A DNA stretch of 64,000 nt from assembly GCA_019118445.1 (NCBI GenBank), contig DWYY01000045.1:1-64000 (forward strand), in the 5' to 3' direction. Both the position numbers and the translations under genes were made by a program. Positions within the stretch are counted from its first letter, which is position 1, and each line of letters opens with the position of its first letter. Source of the stretch: Candidatus Eisenbergiella merdipullorum. GTDB taxonomy: Bacteria > Bacillota > Clostridia > Lachnospirales > Lachnospiraceae. Below the pieces are notes generated by a model. The model did not search any database and was not told the DNA's origin. It worked only from the letters and a program-made list of their open reading frames with translations. Below are positions 46,155-55,916 of the stretch, in pieces.

Positions 46155-47417
46155 ATGGCAAAAAGATTACATGCCGCACAGAACATCGACAGCCCCTATG
46201 CGGGAGGGCTGAAGATCAGCCTCACCTCCAGCCTGGGCCAGATTCCCATAGCAGGCGCGAACGTTACGATATCCATCACGGGGGAGCCGGGTTCGGTCGT
46301 GGAAACGCTGACCACGGACGACTCCGGCCAGACCCCTCTGGTGGAGCTCCCTGCGCCGTCGCTGGAATACAGCATGGAGCCGTCCGAGGTAAGACCCTAT
46401 TCCGAATACGACATCTCGGTGGAAGCTCCGGGGTATGAACCCGTGATCGTTGAGGCTTCCGAAATCCTGCCGGACGTCACCTCCCTTCAGCCCATCTCCA
46501 TGATCCCGGAGCTCGAGCCCGGACGGGAGGAAGACATTTTCATTCCGGACCATACGCTCTACGGAGACTATCCGCCCAAGATCCCGGAAGCCGAGATCAA
46601 GCCCATGGATGAGACCGGAGAGATCGTATTAAGCCGCGTGGTCATCCCGGAGTACGTGGTCGTCCATGATGGCGTTCCTTCCGATCCCACGGCGCAGGAC
46701 TACTACGTCCGTTATACGGACTACATCAAAAATGTGGTCTCATCCGAAATCTACGCCACCTGGCCGGAAAACACGATCTATGCCAACATTCTCGCCATCA
46801 TGTCCTTCACCCTGAACCGGGTGTATACGGAATGGTACCGCAGCCAGGGATACAATTTCACCATCACTTCTTCCACGGCATACGACCAGAAATGGATCTA
46901 CGGGCGGAATATCTATGAAAATATCAATCTGCTGGTGGACACTATCTTCGCCAACTTCCTGTCCCGCCCCGGCGTGCGCCAGCCCATCCTCACCAGCTAC
47001 TGCGACGGAAAACGGGTGAGCTGTTCGGGACTCAGTCAGTGGGGCTCCAAATTCCTGGGAGATGAAGGCTATAGCGCCATCGATATCATTCACTATTACT
47101 ATGGAAGCGATATGTACATCAATACGGCAGAAGCCATCAGCGGCATTCCTTCTTCCTGGCCCGGTTATGACCTCACCATCGGTTCCACCGGACAGAAAGT
47201 CTATCAGCTCCAGGAACAGCTTAACCGCATCCGCCAGAACTATCCCGCGCTGCCCTACGTCAATCCGGACGGCATCTACGGCCAACGGACCGCCAATGCG
47301 GTACGCGCTTTTCAGCAGGTTTTCGACCTGCCCGCAACCGGGGTGACGGATTATCCCACCTGGTATCAGATTTCCAGGATATACGTGGGAGTTTCCCGGA
47401 TCGCGGAGCCGGACTGA
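46155..47417 (+). CDS. SpoIID-like/peptidoglycan-binding domain protein
   Basis: YTDYIKNVVSSEIYATWPENTIYANILAIMSFTLNR ... CSGLSQWGSKFLGDEGYSAIDIIHYYYG ... QEQLNRIRQNYPALP..PDGIYGQRTANAVRAFQQ (PG_binding_1). Confidence 0.8.
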   Translation: MAKRLHAAQNIDSPYAGGLKISLTSSLGQIPIAGANVTISITGEPGSVVETLTTDDSGQTPLVELPAPSLEYSMEPSEVRPYSEYDISVEAPGYEPVIVEASEILPDVTSLQPISMIPELEPGREEDIFIPDHTLYGDYPPKIPEAEIKPMDETGEIVLSRVVIPEYVVVHDGVPSDPTAQDYYVRYTDYIKNVVSSEIYATWPENTIYANILAIMSFTLNRVYTEWYRSQGYNFTITSSTAYDQKWIYGRNIYENINLLVDTIFANFLSRPGVRQPILTSYCDGKRVSCSGLSQWGSKFLGDEGYSAIDIIHYYYGSDMYINTAEAISGIPSSWPGYDLTIGSTGQKVYQLQEQLNRIRQNYPALPYVNPDGIYGQRTANAVRAFQQVFDLPATGVTDYPTWYQISRIYVGVSRIAEPD

Positions 47418-47444
47418 AACCGGCAGCCGGACAGAGCCGCTGGA

Positions 47445-47508
47445 CTCCGTGCGCCTGCGGCTCCGTGCGCCTGCGGCTCTGTGCGCCTGCGGCTCTGTGC
47501 GCCTGCGG
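47445..47508. repeat. 16-bp tandem repeat x4 (ctcYgtgcgcctgcgg)
   Basis: Units start at 47445, 47461, 47477, 47493. Confidence 0.95.
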
Positions 47509-47521
47509 CGCACTGCAAAGC

Positions 47522-47562
47522 AGCCCGGAAAGCGGACTTTTGTTCCACTTTCCGGGCTGTTT
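47522..47562. terminator. Terminator-like hairpin after the repeat
   Basis: AGCCCGGAAAG...CTTTCCGGGCT followed by GTTT. Confidence 0.65.
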
Positions 47563-47587
47563 CATGCACTCCGGCTCTCCACTTATT

Positions 47588-48148
47588 TTATTTTTCGCAG
47601 CTTCTCATCGCCAGGATGGTTTCCGAGATCAGGTCGTCCAGGCTCCAGCCCAGCATTTCCGCGCCCTTCTCGATCACATCCCGGGAGCAGCCGGCCGCGA
47701 ACCGTTTATCCTTGAACTTCTTCTTCACGGACTTCAGCTCCAGGTCCTGCACGCTCTTGGAAGGACGGATCAGAGCTGCCGCCCAGATCAGGCCGCTCAG
47801 CTCATCCACGGCAAAGAGCACCTTTTCCATTTCCTTTTCCGGCTTCACATCCGCCTTCGTCATTCCATAACCGTGGCTTGCCACCGCATGGATCAGGGAT
47901 TCGTCCAGTCCTTCCTGCCGCATGATTTCCTGGGCCTTCACACAGTGCTCCTCCGGATACTTTTCAAAATCCAGATCGTGCAGAAGCCCTGCGACGCCCC
48001 AGAAATCCTCTTCATCCGCATAGCCCAGCTTCCTGGCGAAGTATCTCATGATCCCTTCCACCGTCTCAGCATGCTGCAGATGGAACGCATCCTGATTGTA
48101 TCTGGTCAGAAGCTCCCAGGCTTCCTCTCTGGTCGGTATTTTTCCCAT
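47588..48148 (-). CDS. HD-domain hydrolase
   Basis: LQHAETVEGIMRYFARKLG...GVAGLLHDLDFEKYPEEH. Confidence 0.85.
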   Translation of the reverse strand: MGKIPTREEAWELLTRYNQDAFHLQHAETVEGIMRYFARKLGYADEEDFWGVAGLLHDLDFEKYPEEHCVKAQEIMRQEGLDESLIHAVASHGYGMTKADVKPEKEMEKVLFAVDELSGLIWAAALIRPSKSVQDLELKSVKKKFKDKRFAAGCSRDVIEKGAEMLGWSLDDLISETILAMRSCEK

Positions 48149-48159
48149 AAATCTCTCCC

Positions 48160-50316
48160 TTACTTCGTCAGCACTTCCATGATCTCATTGGATCTGGTCA
48201 CGAACCGGGTCATTGCCTCCGCGTCCAGCGGGCCGTTCTGCAGCTTTGCAAGATCGTAAAGCTGTTCGCAGATCAGCTTCTCGTTCGCGTTGTCCTTATC
48301 CTCCTTATGCTCAAGCACATATTTCACAAGAGGATGGTTCGCGTTCAGCACCAGGGTCTCGCCCTCTCCGCCGAACATTCCCATATCCATGCCGTTCGCG
48401 GCGTACATCCGCATCATATCCTGCATCCTTCTGCTTTCCTCGGCGATGGTCAGGACAGAGGATACCTTATCATTTTTCAGCTTCTCCACCTTTACGGTGA
48501 GCTTGTCGTTTCCAAGTGCCTTGCGCACCAGCTTCTGCAGGGCTTCAGACTGGGCGTCAAGCTCCTTCTGATCCTCTTCGGAGGTTTCCGTCTTGAAGGA
48601 ATCGGTGATGTCCGCATCGATCCTGCGGAAGCGGATCCCCTCATTCTTCATTTCGAGCTGGTTGATGAAAGGCTGATCGATCTGGTCAGGCAGCACCACC
48701 GCATCCATGCCTTCCTGTTTGAACATGTTCACGTACTGGCTCTGCTGTTTCAGATCCGTCACATAGTAAATGACCTTTTCCTTCTTCTCTTCCTTGTCCT
48801 TGGCCTCGGCCTTCTCGTCCGTCTTTGCGGCGTCTGCGGCATCCTCCGTCTTCGAAGCGTCCGAGGTTTCTTCCGACTTTTCGCCGTCTTTCCCGGAAGC
48901 GTCCTCTTTCTTTTCATCCGGATCGGACTTGCTCACCTCCAGGCAGTCAGGCAGGGTCTTATACTTGCCGTCCAGGTCCTTGAACAGGATGTAATCCGTC
49001 ATCTTCTGGCAGAACTTGTCATCCTTCAGGCAGCCGTATTTCACGAACGGGCTGATATCATCCCAGTATTTCTCATATTCTTCCCTGTCGGTCTTGCACA
49101 TGCCGGAAAGCTTGTCCGCCACCTTCTTGGTGATATAATCGGAGATCTTCTTCACAAAGCCGTCATTCTGCAGCGCGCTTCTGGAAACGTTCAGCGGCAG
49201 GTCCGGGCAGTCGATCACGCCCTTCAGGAGCATGAGGAACTCCGGAATGACTTCCTTGATGTTGTCCGCGATGAAGACCTGATTGTTGTACAGCTTGATG
49301 GTCCCTTCGATGGACTCATACTCCATGTTGATCTTAGGGAAATACAGGATGCCCTTCAGGTTAAACGGATAATCCATGTTCAGATGGATCCAGAACAGCG
49401 GCTCCTTGTAATCATGGAAAACCTTCCTGTAAAATTCAATATAGTCATCCCGCGTGCATTCGCTGGGATTCTTCGTCCACAGCGGATGGATATCGTTCAT
49501 CAGCACAGGGCGCTTTTTGATCTTCAGCCTGACAGGTTCGGGCTTCTCCTCCGCCTTTTCGCCCTCTCCTGCTTCCTCGTCCTTCTTCTCTTTCTTGTCT
49601 TCCTTCTTCTCCGGCTGGATGGTCTCCAGGACCACATCCGTGTCCAGCTTCTCATCCTCGCTGATGATCTGCGTCTCAGGTGTGTTTTCCCTGGAAAGCC
49701 AGATCTCTACAGGCATAAAGGAGCAATATTTCTTAATTACCTCTTCCGCCTTGTATTCGTTGCAGAACTGCAGGCAGTCGTCATTCAGGAACAGAGTGAT
49801 CTGCGTCCCCACCTGATCCCAAGTGCCGTCCGTCATGGAAAATTCCGTTCCTCCGTCGCACTCCCAGTGGACAGGCACCGCTCCTTCCTTATAGGAAAGA
49901 GTGTCGATGTACACCTCATCCGCCACCATGAATGCGGAATAGAATCCTAGTCCGAAATGACCGATGATCTGGTTGTCATCTGACTTATCCTTATACTTTT
50001 CAATGAAATCAGCCGCGCCGGAAAAAGCGATCTGGTTGATATACTCCTCCACCTCATCCGCCGTCATGCCAAGGCCGTTATCAATAAACTTTAAGGTCTT
50101 CTCCTCCGGGTTCACGATCACCTGGATCTTTCCTTTATATCCTTCCGGAAGCGTATACTCTCCCATCACATCCAGCTTCTTCAGCTTGGTGATGGCATCG
50201 CAGCCATTGGAGATCAGCTCCCTGAAAAAAATATCGTGGTCCGAATACAGCCACTTCTTAATGATCGGAAAAATATTTTCGCTGTTAATGGACAGGCTTC
50301 CATGTCTCTCTGCCAT
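48160..50316 (-). CDS. htpG: Molecular chaperone HtpG (Hsp90)
   Basis: SENIFPIIKKWLYSDHDIFFRELISNGCDAI, DNGLGMTADEV, IGHFGLGFYSAFMVA. Confidence 0.96.
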   Translation of the reverse strand: MAERHGSLSINSENIFPIIKKWLYSDHDIFFRELISNGCDAITKLKKLDVMGEYTLPEGYKGKIQVIVNPEEKTLKFIDNGLGMTADEVEEYINQIAFSGAADFIEKYKDKSDDNQIIGHFGLGFYSAFMVADEVYIDTLSYKEGAVPVHWECDGGTEFSMTDGTWDQVGTQITLFLNDDCLQFCNEYKAEEVIKKYCSFMPVEIWLSRENTPETQIISEDEKLDTDVVLETIQPEKKEDKKEKKDEEAGEGEKAEEKPEPVRLKIKKRPVLMNDIHPLWTKNPSECTRDDYIEFYRKVFHDYKEPLFWIHLNMDYPFNLKGILYFPKINMEYESIEGTIKLYNNQVFIADNIKEVIPEFLMLLKGVIDCPDLPLNVSRSALQNDGFVKKISDYITKKVADKLSGMCKTDREEYEKYWDDISPFVKYGCLKDDKFCQKMTDYILFKDLDGKYKTLPDCLEVSKSDPDEKKEDASGKDGEKSEETSDASKTEDAADAAKTDEKAEAKDKEEKKEKVIYYVTDLKQQSQYVNMFKQEGMDAVVLPDQIDQPFINQLEMKNEGIRFRRIDADITDSFKTETSEEDQKELDAQSEALQKLVRKALGNDKLTVKVEKLKNDKVSSVLTIAEESRRMQDMMRMYAANGMDMGMFGGEGETLVLNANHPLVKYVLEHKEDKDNANEKLICEQLYDLAKLQNGPLDAEAMTRFVTRSNEIMEVLTK

Positions 50317-50377
50317 ATCAATCACATTCCTTTCTCTCTTTATAAAAACAGCGTATACCCATTACGCTCTGATATTA

Positions 50378-50406
50378 AGTTTACTTCTGACGACAGGAAA
50401 TGTCAA
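50378..50406 (-). promoter_or_regulatory. Putative htpG promoter
   Basis: Minus strand TTGACA-N17-TAAACT. Confidence 0.65.
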
Positions 50407-50413
50407 TAGAAAA

Positions 50414-50440
50414 TTAGCACTCATTTTAAATGAGTGCTAA
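50414..50440. promoter_or_regulatory. CIRCE element (HrcA operator)
   Basis: Perfect TTAGCACTC-N9-GAGTGCTAA. Confidence 0.97.
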
Positions 50441-50444
50441 TAAC

Positions 50445-52250
50445 TCATCTGTCTCTTTTCATCAGATACAATCCGCCAAACGCGGGAAGGTCCAGAAAGA
50501 GCGCTCCATCCCTGCTTGAGAGCAGCTTTCCCTTCTCCCCGGCAGCGGGCTGCGTCCCGCCGTAGATGTCCCAGTCGCTGGACAGACACAATTCAAAACA
50601 GCCCTCCTGTCCGTCCAGGATCAGCCGGAAATCCTTCTCCTCTTTTCCCGAAAAATGGAATACCGCCAGAAGCTCTTGTTTTCCGTCCGTGCGCAGGAAG
50701 GCGTAGGTACATGTTTTTTCCTCATGGCAGTCAACCCAGCGAAATCCCTTCCTGTCGTAATCCAGCAGCCAGAGGGCAGGCGTATCCAGATAGAGCCGGT
50801 TCAGCTCTTTGATAAACGCATGGAATCCGGCGTGCAGCGGAAATTCGAGCAGCTCCCAGTCCAGCTCCCTCTTTTCATCCCACTCCCGGAAATGTGCCAG
50901 CTCATTTCCCATGAAATTCAGCTTTTTCCCCGGATGAGCGTACATATACATGTACAGCGCCCTTGCCTGCGGGAACTTCTTTTCATATTCCCCGTTCATC
51001 TTCTGGATGATAGTCGCTTTTCCATGCACCACTTCGTCGTGAGAAAGGGGAAGAAGATAATTCTCCTCATAAAAATACATCATGGAAAAGGTCAGCTTAT
51101 GATACTCTCCCGTCCGGTATTCGGGGTCTGTGCGGAAATAATCCAGCGTGTCATTCATCCAGCCCATATCCCATTTGTAATCAAATCCCAGTCCGCCCGC
51201 ATCAGCCCCCTTCGTCACGCCCGGAAAGCTGGTGGAGTCCTCCGCCGCCAGCAGGATGCCGGGATGGCGCTCCTTCAGGCCGCGGTTCATATATTGCAAA
51301 AATTCCACCGCATTCCGGTTCACGCCCCGCTCCGGCTGACCCTGCCAATAGATCATGTTGCTGATCGCATCCATGCGCAGCCCGTCAAAATGATATTCCT
51401 TCAGCCAGTAATCCGCGCAGGATTGCAGAAAACTTCTCACCTCCCCTCGGGAATGCATGAAATTCCTGCTCCCCCACTCGCTGTTTCCCACATCCGGGCT
51501 GGGGTATTCATACAGCGCCGTGCCGTCATAATCAGCCAGTGCGTAATCATCCACCGCAAAATGTACAGGGACGAAATCCAGGATCAGCCCGATCCCGTTC
51601 TGATGGAACAGGTCCACCATCCGCTTCAGCTCATCCGCCGTCCCATAGCGCGAAGTGGGGCTGAAAAATCCGGTCTGCTGATATCCCCAGGATGCATCGC
51701 TGGGATGCTCCCCCAGAGGCATCAGTTCCACATAATTATAACCGCATTCCTTCAGATAGGGGATCAGAAGGTCCGCCAGCTCATCATAGCGGTACCAGTC
51801 CGTTTCCTCCTTTCCCTTCTTTTTCCAGGAGCCCGCATGTATCTCGTAAATGTTTAAGGGTTCTTTCCTACAGTCACTGCGCCTTTTCATCCATCCCGCG
51901 TCGCGGAACCGATAAGCCGTCATATCCCGGATAAAGCTCGCGGTCTGCGGGCGCAGCTCCATACCTAAGCCGTATGGATCGCAGTGGTCCCGAAAGGTCC
52001 CGTCTTTTCTCCAGATCCGATATTTGTACATATCCCCCGTTCTCGCTTCCGGGATCACGCACTCCCAGAAATTCCCGTCATAGATCTTATTCATCGGTGT
52101 TTCCATCCAGCCGTTAAACGACCCGATGACGGAGATCCTGTCCGCCGCCGGAGCGAACGTGCGGAACACCGCTCCCGCCCTGCCCGGTCTGCATCCCAAA
52201 TATTCATATGCGTCAAAAATTTTCCCGGTATAAAATCCGTACATATCCAT
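50445..52250 (-). CDS. glgB: 1,4-alpha-glucan branching enzyme
   Basis: GH13: YNYVELMPLGEHPSDASWGYQQTGFFSPTSRYGT, FDGLRMDAISNM, LSHDEVVHGK; start taken at MDMYGFYTGKIF. Confidence 0.93.
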   Translation of the reverse strand: MDMYGFYTGKIFDAYEYLGCRPGRAGAVFRTFAPAADRISVIGSFNGWMETPMNKIYDGNFWECVIPEARTGDMYKYRIWRKDGTFRDHCDPYGLGMELRPQTASFIRDMTAYRFRDAGWMKRRSDCRKEPLNIYEIHAGSWKKKGKEETDWYRYDELADLLIPYLKECGYNYVELMPLGEHPSDASWGYQQTGFFSPTSRYGTADELKRMVDLFHQNGIGLILDFVPVHFAVDDYALADYDGTALYEYPSPDVGNSEWGSRNFMHSRGEVRSFLQSCADYWLKEYHFDGLRMDAISNMIYWQGQPERGVNRNAVEFLQYMNRGLKERHPGILLAAEDSTSFPGVTKGADAGGLGFDYKWDMGWMNDTLDYFRTDPEYRTGEYHKLTFSMMYFYEENYLLPLSHDEVVHGKATIIQKMNGEYEKKFPQARALYMYMYAHPGKKLNFMGNELAHFREWDEKRELDWELLEFPLHAGFHAFIKELNRLYLDTPALWLLDYDRKGFRWVDCHEEKTCTYAFLRTDGKQELLAVFHFSGKEEKDFRLILDGQEGCFELCLSSDWDIYGGTQPAAGEKGKLLSSRDGALFLDLPAFGGLYLMKRDR

Positions 52251-52438
52251 TGCCGTTTCCTCCCTGGCATATGCCGTTTTCTTTCTTGCATCGTTTATTT
52301 GACTGCCGTCGTTTAGCCTGTTAAAATGATTGTAGCCGTTCCATACCGGACCTTCCACCGTCACTTTCCGGAAAAAGTTGTTTATTCAACGGCTTCCCAA
52401 AAATGTCGAAAAACGCCTGCGCGCGGGAAAGGAAAACC

Positions 52439-52993
52439 ATGGACCTTCGTGTACAGAGAACCAGAATGAATATCAGAAATGCCTTCATTGAGCTCCGCGC
52501 CCGCAAGCCCATTGAAAAGATCACAGTAAAAGAGCTGGCGGAAGCCGCCTTCATCAACAAGGCAACCTTCTACCAGCACTATGAAGATATTTATGATCTG
52601 TCGGAATCCATGGAAGACGAGCTGATCGACAACATCATCGGCTCCATCCCCCATCCCGATACGCTCCTCGACGATCCGGAGCAGGCTACGCTCGAGATAT
52701 TCGCCGCATTTTCCAGCCAGACCAGACTGCTGGAAATCCTTTTTTCCGGCAGCCGCAGAAGCGTTCTGATCGAAAAGCTGGAAAACCGCATCCGGGAGCT
52801 GATCCTGCAACGATACCCCGATCATGAAGGAAATCCGGAAAAAGAGGTGCTGATCACCTTTCTCATCCAGGGTTCCTTTCATGCCTATCTGAAGCACGCC
52901 CGTACAGACAGCACCGGAAAAAGTCCGGCAGGCGGGCAGACGACGATCCGGCTCATCGCGGCCATGGTCAAACGCTTCCGGCCTTTTCCCTGA
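52439..52993 (+). CDS. TetR-family regulator
   Basis: NIRNAFIELRARKPIEKITVKELAEAAFINKATFYQHYEDIYDL. Confidence 0.9.
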   Translation: MDLRVQRTRMNIRNAFIELRARKPIEKITVKELAEAAFINKATFYQHYEDIYDLSESMEDELIDNIIGSIPHPDTLLDDPEQATLEIFAAFSSQTRLLEILFSGSRRSVLIEKLENRIRELILQRYPDHEGNPEKEVLITFLIQGSFHAYLKHARTDSTGKSPAGGQTTIRLIAAMVKRFRPFP

Positions 52994-53002
52994 CGTGCCG
53001 TG

Positions 53003-54091
53003 TCAGTCTGCAGACCGTTCTTCCGGATGAAAAAACTCCTGATAGACCAGGAAGAAATTATCCGTGTCCACATCTTCCTCCCGGTTCAGAGAAACGGTTT
53101 CCCACAGCGGCTCGTTCAGGTTCCGCGGCAGGGAGTCCACAAACGCATCATACTCCTGGCCAAACACTTCATCTCTACGCTGTTCCGCGATCTTTTCCTT
53201 ATTTCGGTCCGTCTCCTCCCGGTTAAAGGCGCTGATGCACTTGATGATCTCATAACCCTCAGAGGTCTCCACCACATCGCTGATCTCATCCGTCCCCAGA
53301 TTAAACGCAGCCTCTTCAAAAGCCGGCTCCATTTCCCCTTTTCCGAAGGAAAGCGTGCTCTCCGTAGAGTCGCTGTATTTCTCGATCAGCGACTCAAAAG
53401 CTTCTCCCGAAACAGCTTCTTCGCGCACCCTGAGCGCCTTCTCATACAGGCGTTCCCTCTCCGCGTCGGAAAAAGGAGTCGTGGTCCCGTCCGCGTTATT
53501 CGTCACGGTACGGATCAGGATATGCTGTACCGTGATGGTGCGGGCCTCATCGTCGCTGATCTCCGGATTGATATCTCCGATGATCTCCCGGTATACTTTG
53601 TCTGCAAGCGCATAATCCCGGTACATTCCCACGATCAGGTCGCAGGATGCATCCATACTTTCTTTTTCCGCATCGTTTAAGGATCCATAATAGGCGTCCG
53701 CCGCTTCCTGCACGAGCGCTTCTTCTTTTTCCTCCAGCGTCACGCCTCTCCTGTCCGCGAGCAGCGTCATCGCCTTGATCTGGGACAGCTTCACCAGCAC
53801 GTTTTCCTTCAACTGTCTTTCGAGCGCTTCCCCATCCCCCGCGGCATTCCAGATATCTGCCCCGTATACGGATTCATACAGGTTCTGCTCCGTGGTCAGA
53901 TATACCTTCACCTCCGCCAGGCTGCAGGAGCTGTCCCCCAACCGGAACACTTCATTCCGGTGAAAGCCCGTGGTCAGGACGACGTCCATTGTCCCGTCCG
54001 CCGCGCAGCCCGTCAGGGACGAAAACAGCAGGGCCGCCAGCAAAAGAGCCGCCGCCCTCAGGCTTTTCGTTTTTCCCTTTCGTCTCTCCAT
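53003..54091 (-). CDS. Parvulin-type peptidyl-prolyl isomerase lipoprotein (PrsA/SurA-like)
   Basis: Lipobox SSLTGCAAD; ITVQHILIRTV...LSFGKGEMEPAFEEAAFNLGTDEISDVVETSEGYEIIKC. Confidence 0.85.
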   Translation of the reverse strand: MERRKGKTKSLRAAALLLAALLFSSLTGCAADGTMDVVLTTGFHRNEVFRLGDSSCSLAEVKVYLTTEQNLYESVYGADIWNAAGDGEALERQLKENVLVKLSQIKAMTLLADRRGVTLEEKEEALVQEAADAYYGSLNDAEKESMDASCDLIVGMYRDYALADKVYREIIGDINPEISDDEARTITVQHILIRTVTNNADGTTTPFSDAERERLYEKALRVREEAVSGEAFESLIEKYSDSTESTLSFGKGEMEPAFEEAAFNLGTDEISDVVETSEGYEIIKCISAFNREETDRNKEKIAEQRRDEVFGQEYDAFVDSLPRNLNEPLWETVSLNREEDVDTDNFFLVYQEFFHPEERSAD

Positions 54092-54156
54092 GTTTTTTGT
54101 TCTTCCTTAACCTCGCGTTTTTCTTATCGTATTTTCTTTCGTCCCGCTCTCGTCCG

Positions 54157-55578
54157 TCACGCCGTTTCGGTTCCGCCCGGGCAGAGCCTTGCCAGAATGC
54201 TCTCCGCGACACTCAGCCCGTTTGCCGACGCCTGCTGCAGCCCTCTGGTCACACCTGCGCCGTCCCCGATGGCACGAAGCCCTCTGACGCTGGTCTCAAA
54301 ATCCCTATCCACGACCACGCGGTTGGAATAGAACTTCACCTCCACGCCGTACAGGAGCGTCTCATCGCTGGCGATGCCGGGCGTCACCTTGTCAAGCGCC
54401 CGGATCATTTCCTCGATATCCACCATGATGCGGTGCGGAAATACCAGCGAAAGATCGCCCGGCACCGCGTCCTTTAATGTGGGGATCAGGTTGTTGCGGC
54501 ACAGACGTTCTTCCGTCGTTCTTCTTCCGCGCTTGAAATCACCATAGGTCTGCACCAGGATCTTTCCGCCGCAGAGCATGTTGGACAGCTCCGCGATCTT
54601 TCTCCCGTATTCGATGGGCGTGCTGAAGGGCCTGGTAAAATTCTTGGAGACCAGCAGGGCGAAATTGGTGTTGTCGGTCTTATATTCCTGCGCCTTATAG
54701 GCGTGACCGTTCACCACGGCAAGCCCGCCGTCGTAGTATTCCGACGCCACCTCTCCGGAAGGATTGGTGCAAAATGTGCGCACCTTGTCGTCAAACGTGG
54801 GAGTATAGAAGATCAGCTTTGCTTCATAAAGATTTTCATTCAGGAACTGCATCACTTCATCCCGCACTTCCACACGGACGCCGATATCCACCGTCCCCGG
54901 TACGGTTTCGATCCCGATCTCATGGCACTTATCCTTGAACCAATCCGCGCCTTCACGTCCCACCGCGCAGACCACTTCGTCCGCGAGGAAGGTCTCTCCC
55001 GCGTCCGTCACCACGCCTTCGGCGCGGCCGTCCTTTACCAGGATCTGAGTCACCATGGTATTGAAGAGCATGGAAGCGCCTTCCCTTTCCAGATGTTTTT
55101 GAAGGCGGGCATATATCTTATAGCCTTCCTCCGTTCCCAGATGCCGGATCGGGCATTCCACCAGCTTCAGGTTCGCATTGATGGCCTTACGCCGTATTTT
55201 CCTGATCTCCTTTTCCTTATCGACGCCGTATACCTTCGTGTCCGCGCCGAATTTCAGATAAATGGCGTCAGACTCCCCGATCAGCTCCTTCGTCCGCTCA
55301 TAGCCCAGGATCTGCGGCAGATTACCGCCCACGTCCGGAGAAAGCGAAAGCTTCCCGTCAGAAAAAGCGCCCGCTCCCGCAAATCCTGTGGTAATGGCGC
55401 AGGGCTTGCAGCCCACGCACACGCCCGTCTTCCTCTTGGGGCAGACCCGCTTCTCGATGGGTTTCCCCTTTTCTATGATCAGGACCTTCAGGTCCTTCTT
55501 CTTCTCCAGCAGCCTGCAGGCGCAGAAAATGCCTCCCGGCCCTGCCCCGATAATGATCACATCATACTTCTCAGCCAT
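54157..55578 (-). CDS. NAD(P)/FAD-dependent oxidoreductase
   Basis: DVIIIGAGPGGIFCACRLLEKKKDLKVLIIEKG; GLRAIGDGAGVTRGLQQASANG. Confidence 0.9.
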   Translation of the reverse strand: MAEKYDVIIIGAGPGGIFCACRLLEKKKDLKVLIIEKGKPIEKRVCPKRKTGVCVGCKPCAITTGFAGAGAFSDGKLSLSPDVGGNLPQILGYERTKELIGESDAIYLKFGADTKVYGVDKEKEIRKIRRKAINANLKLVECPIRHLGTEEGYKIYARLQKHLEREGASMLFNTMVTQILVKDGRAEGVVTDAGETFLADEVVCAVGREGADWFKDKCHEIGIETVPGTVDIGVRVEVRDEVMQFLNENLYEAKLIFYTPTFDDKVRTFCTNPSGEVASEYYDGGLAVVNGHAYKAQEYKTDNTNFALLVSKNFTRPFSTPIEYGRKIAELSNMLCGGKILVQTYGDFKRGRRTTEERLCRNNLIPTLKDAVPGDLSLVFPHRIMVDIEEMIRALDKVTPGIASDETLLYGVEVKFYSNRVVVDRDFETSVRGLRAIGDGAGVTRGLQQASANGLSVAESILARLCPGGTETA

Positions 55579-55692
55579 ATTTCCTCATTTTCCGCCGCTT
55601 TCGCGGCATTGAAACACAATGACAGCCTGCCGGTGCGTTCCGGCATCCACAACCTCCGCCATTATATCATACTTCCCGCGTCCCCGCCAGTG

Positions 55693-55767
55693 CAGCGTCT
55701 GTCGACGGACTTTTCTCGGTGTCTGACGATGGACTTTTCTCGGCGTCTGACGATGGACTTTTCTCAA
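55693..55767. repeat. 24-bp tandem repeat, about 3 copies (ggacttttctcggtgtctgacgat)
   Basis: ggacttttctc starts at 55707, 55731, 55755. Confidence 0.9.
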
Positions 55768-55916
55768 TGGAAAGAAAACGGAAAGAAAAGAAAAACAGAC
55801 AGAAGAACGCCCTTCTTTTTGGGCTTCCCCCTGTCTGTTCCATATCGATTTCTCTTTTTCTTCGCTTTTCGTGATCCACCGGTTTTCCTGCCCTTACGGA
55901 ATGGGCTGAAAATCTT

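Noticed and set aside
48307-49950. 547-aa plus-strand ORF
   Set aside because: Antisense to htpG; same reasoning applies to 10724-12091, 30614-32035, 50655-51857, 54703-55920 and 59726-61141.
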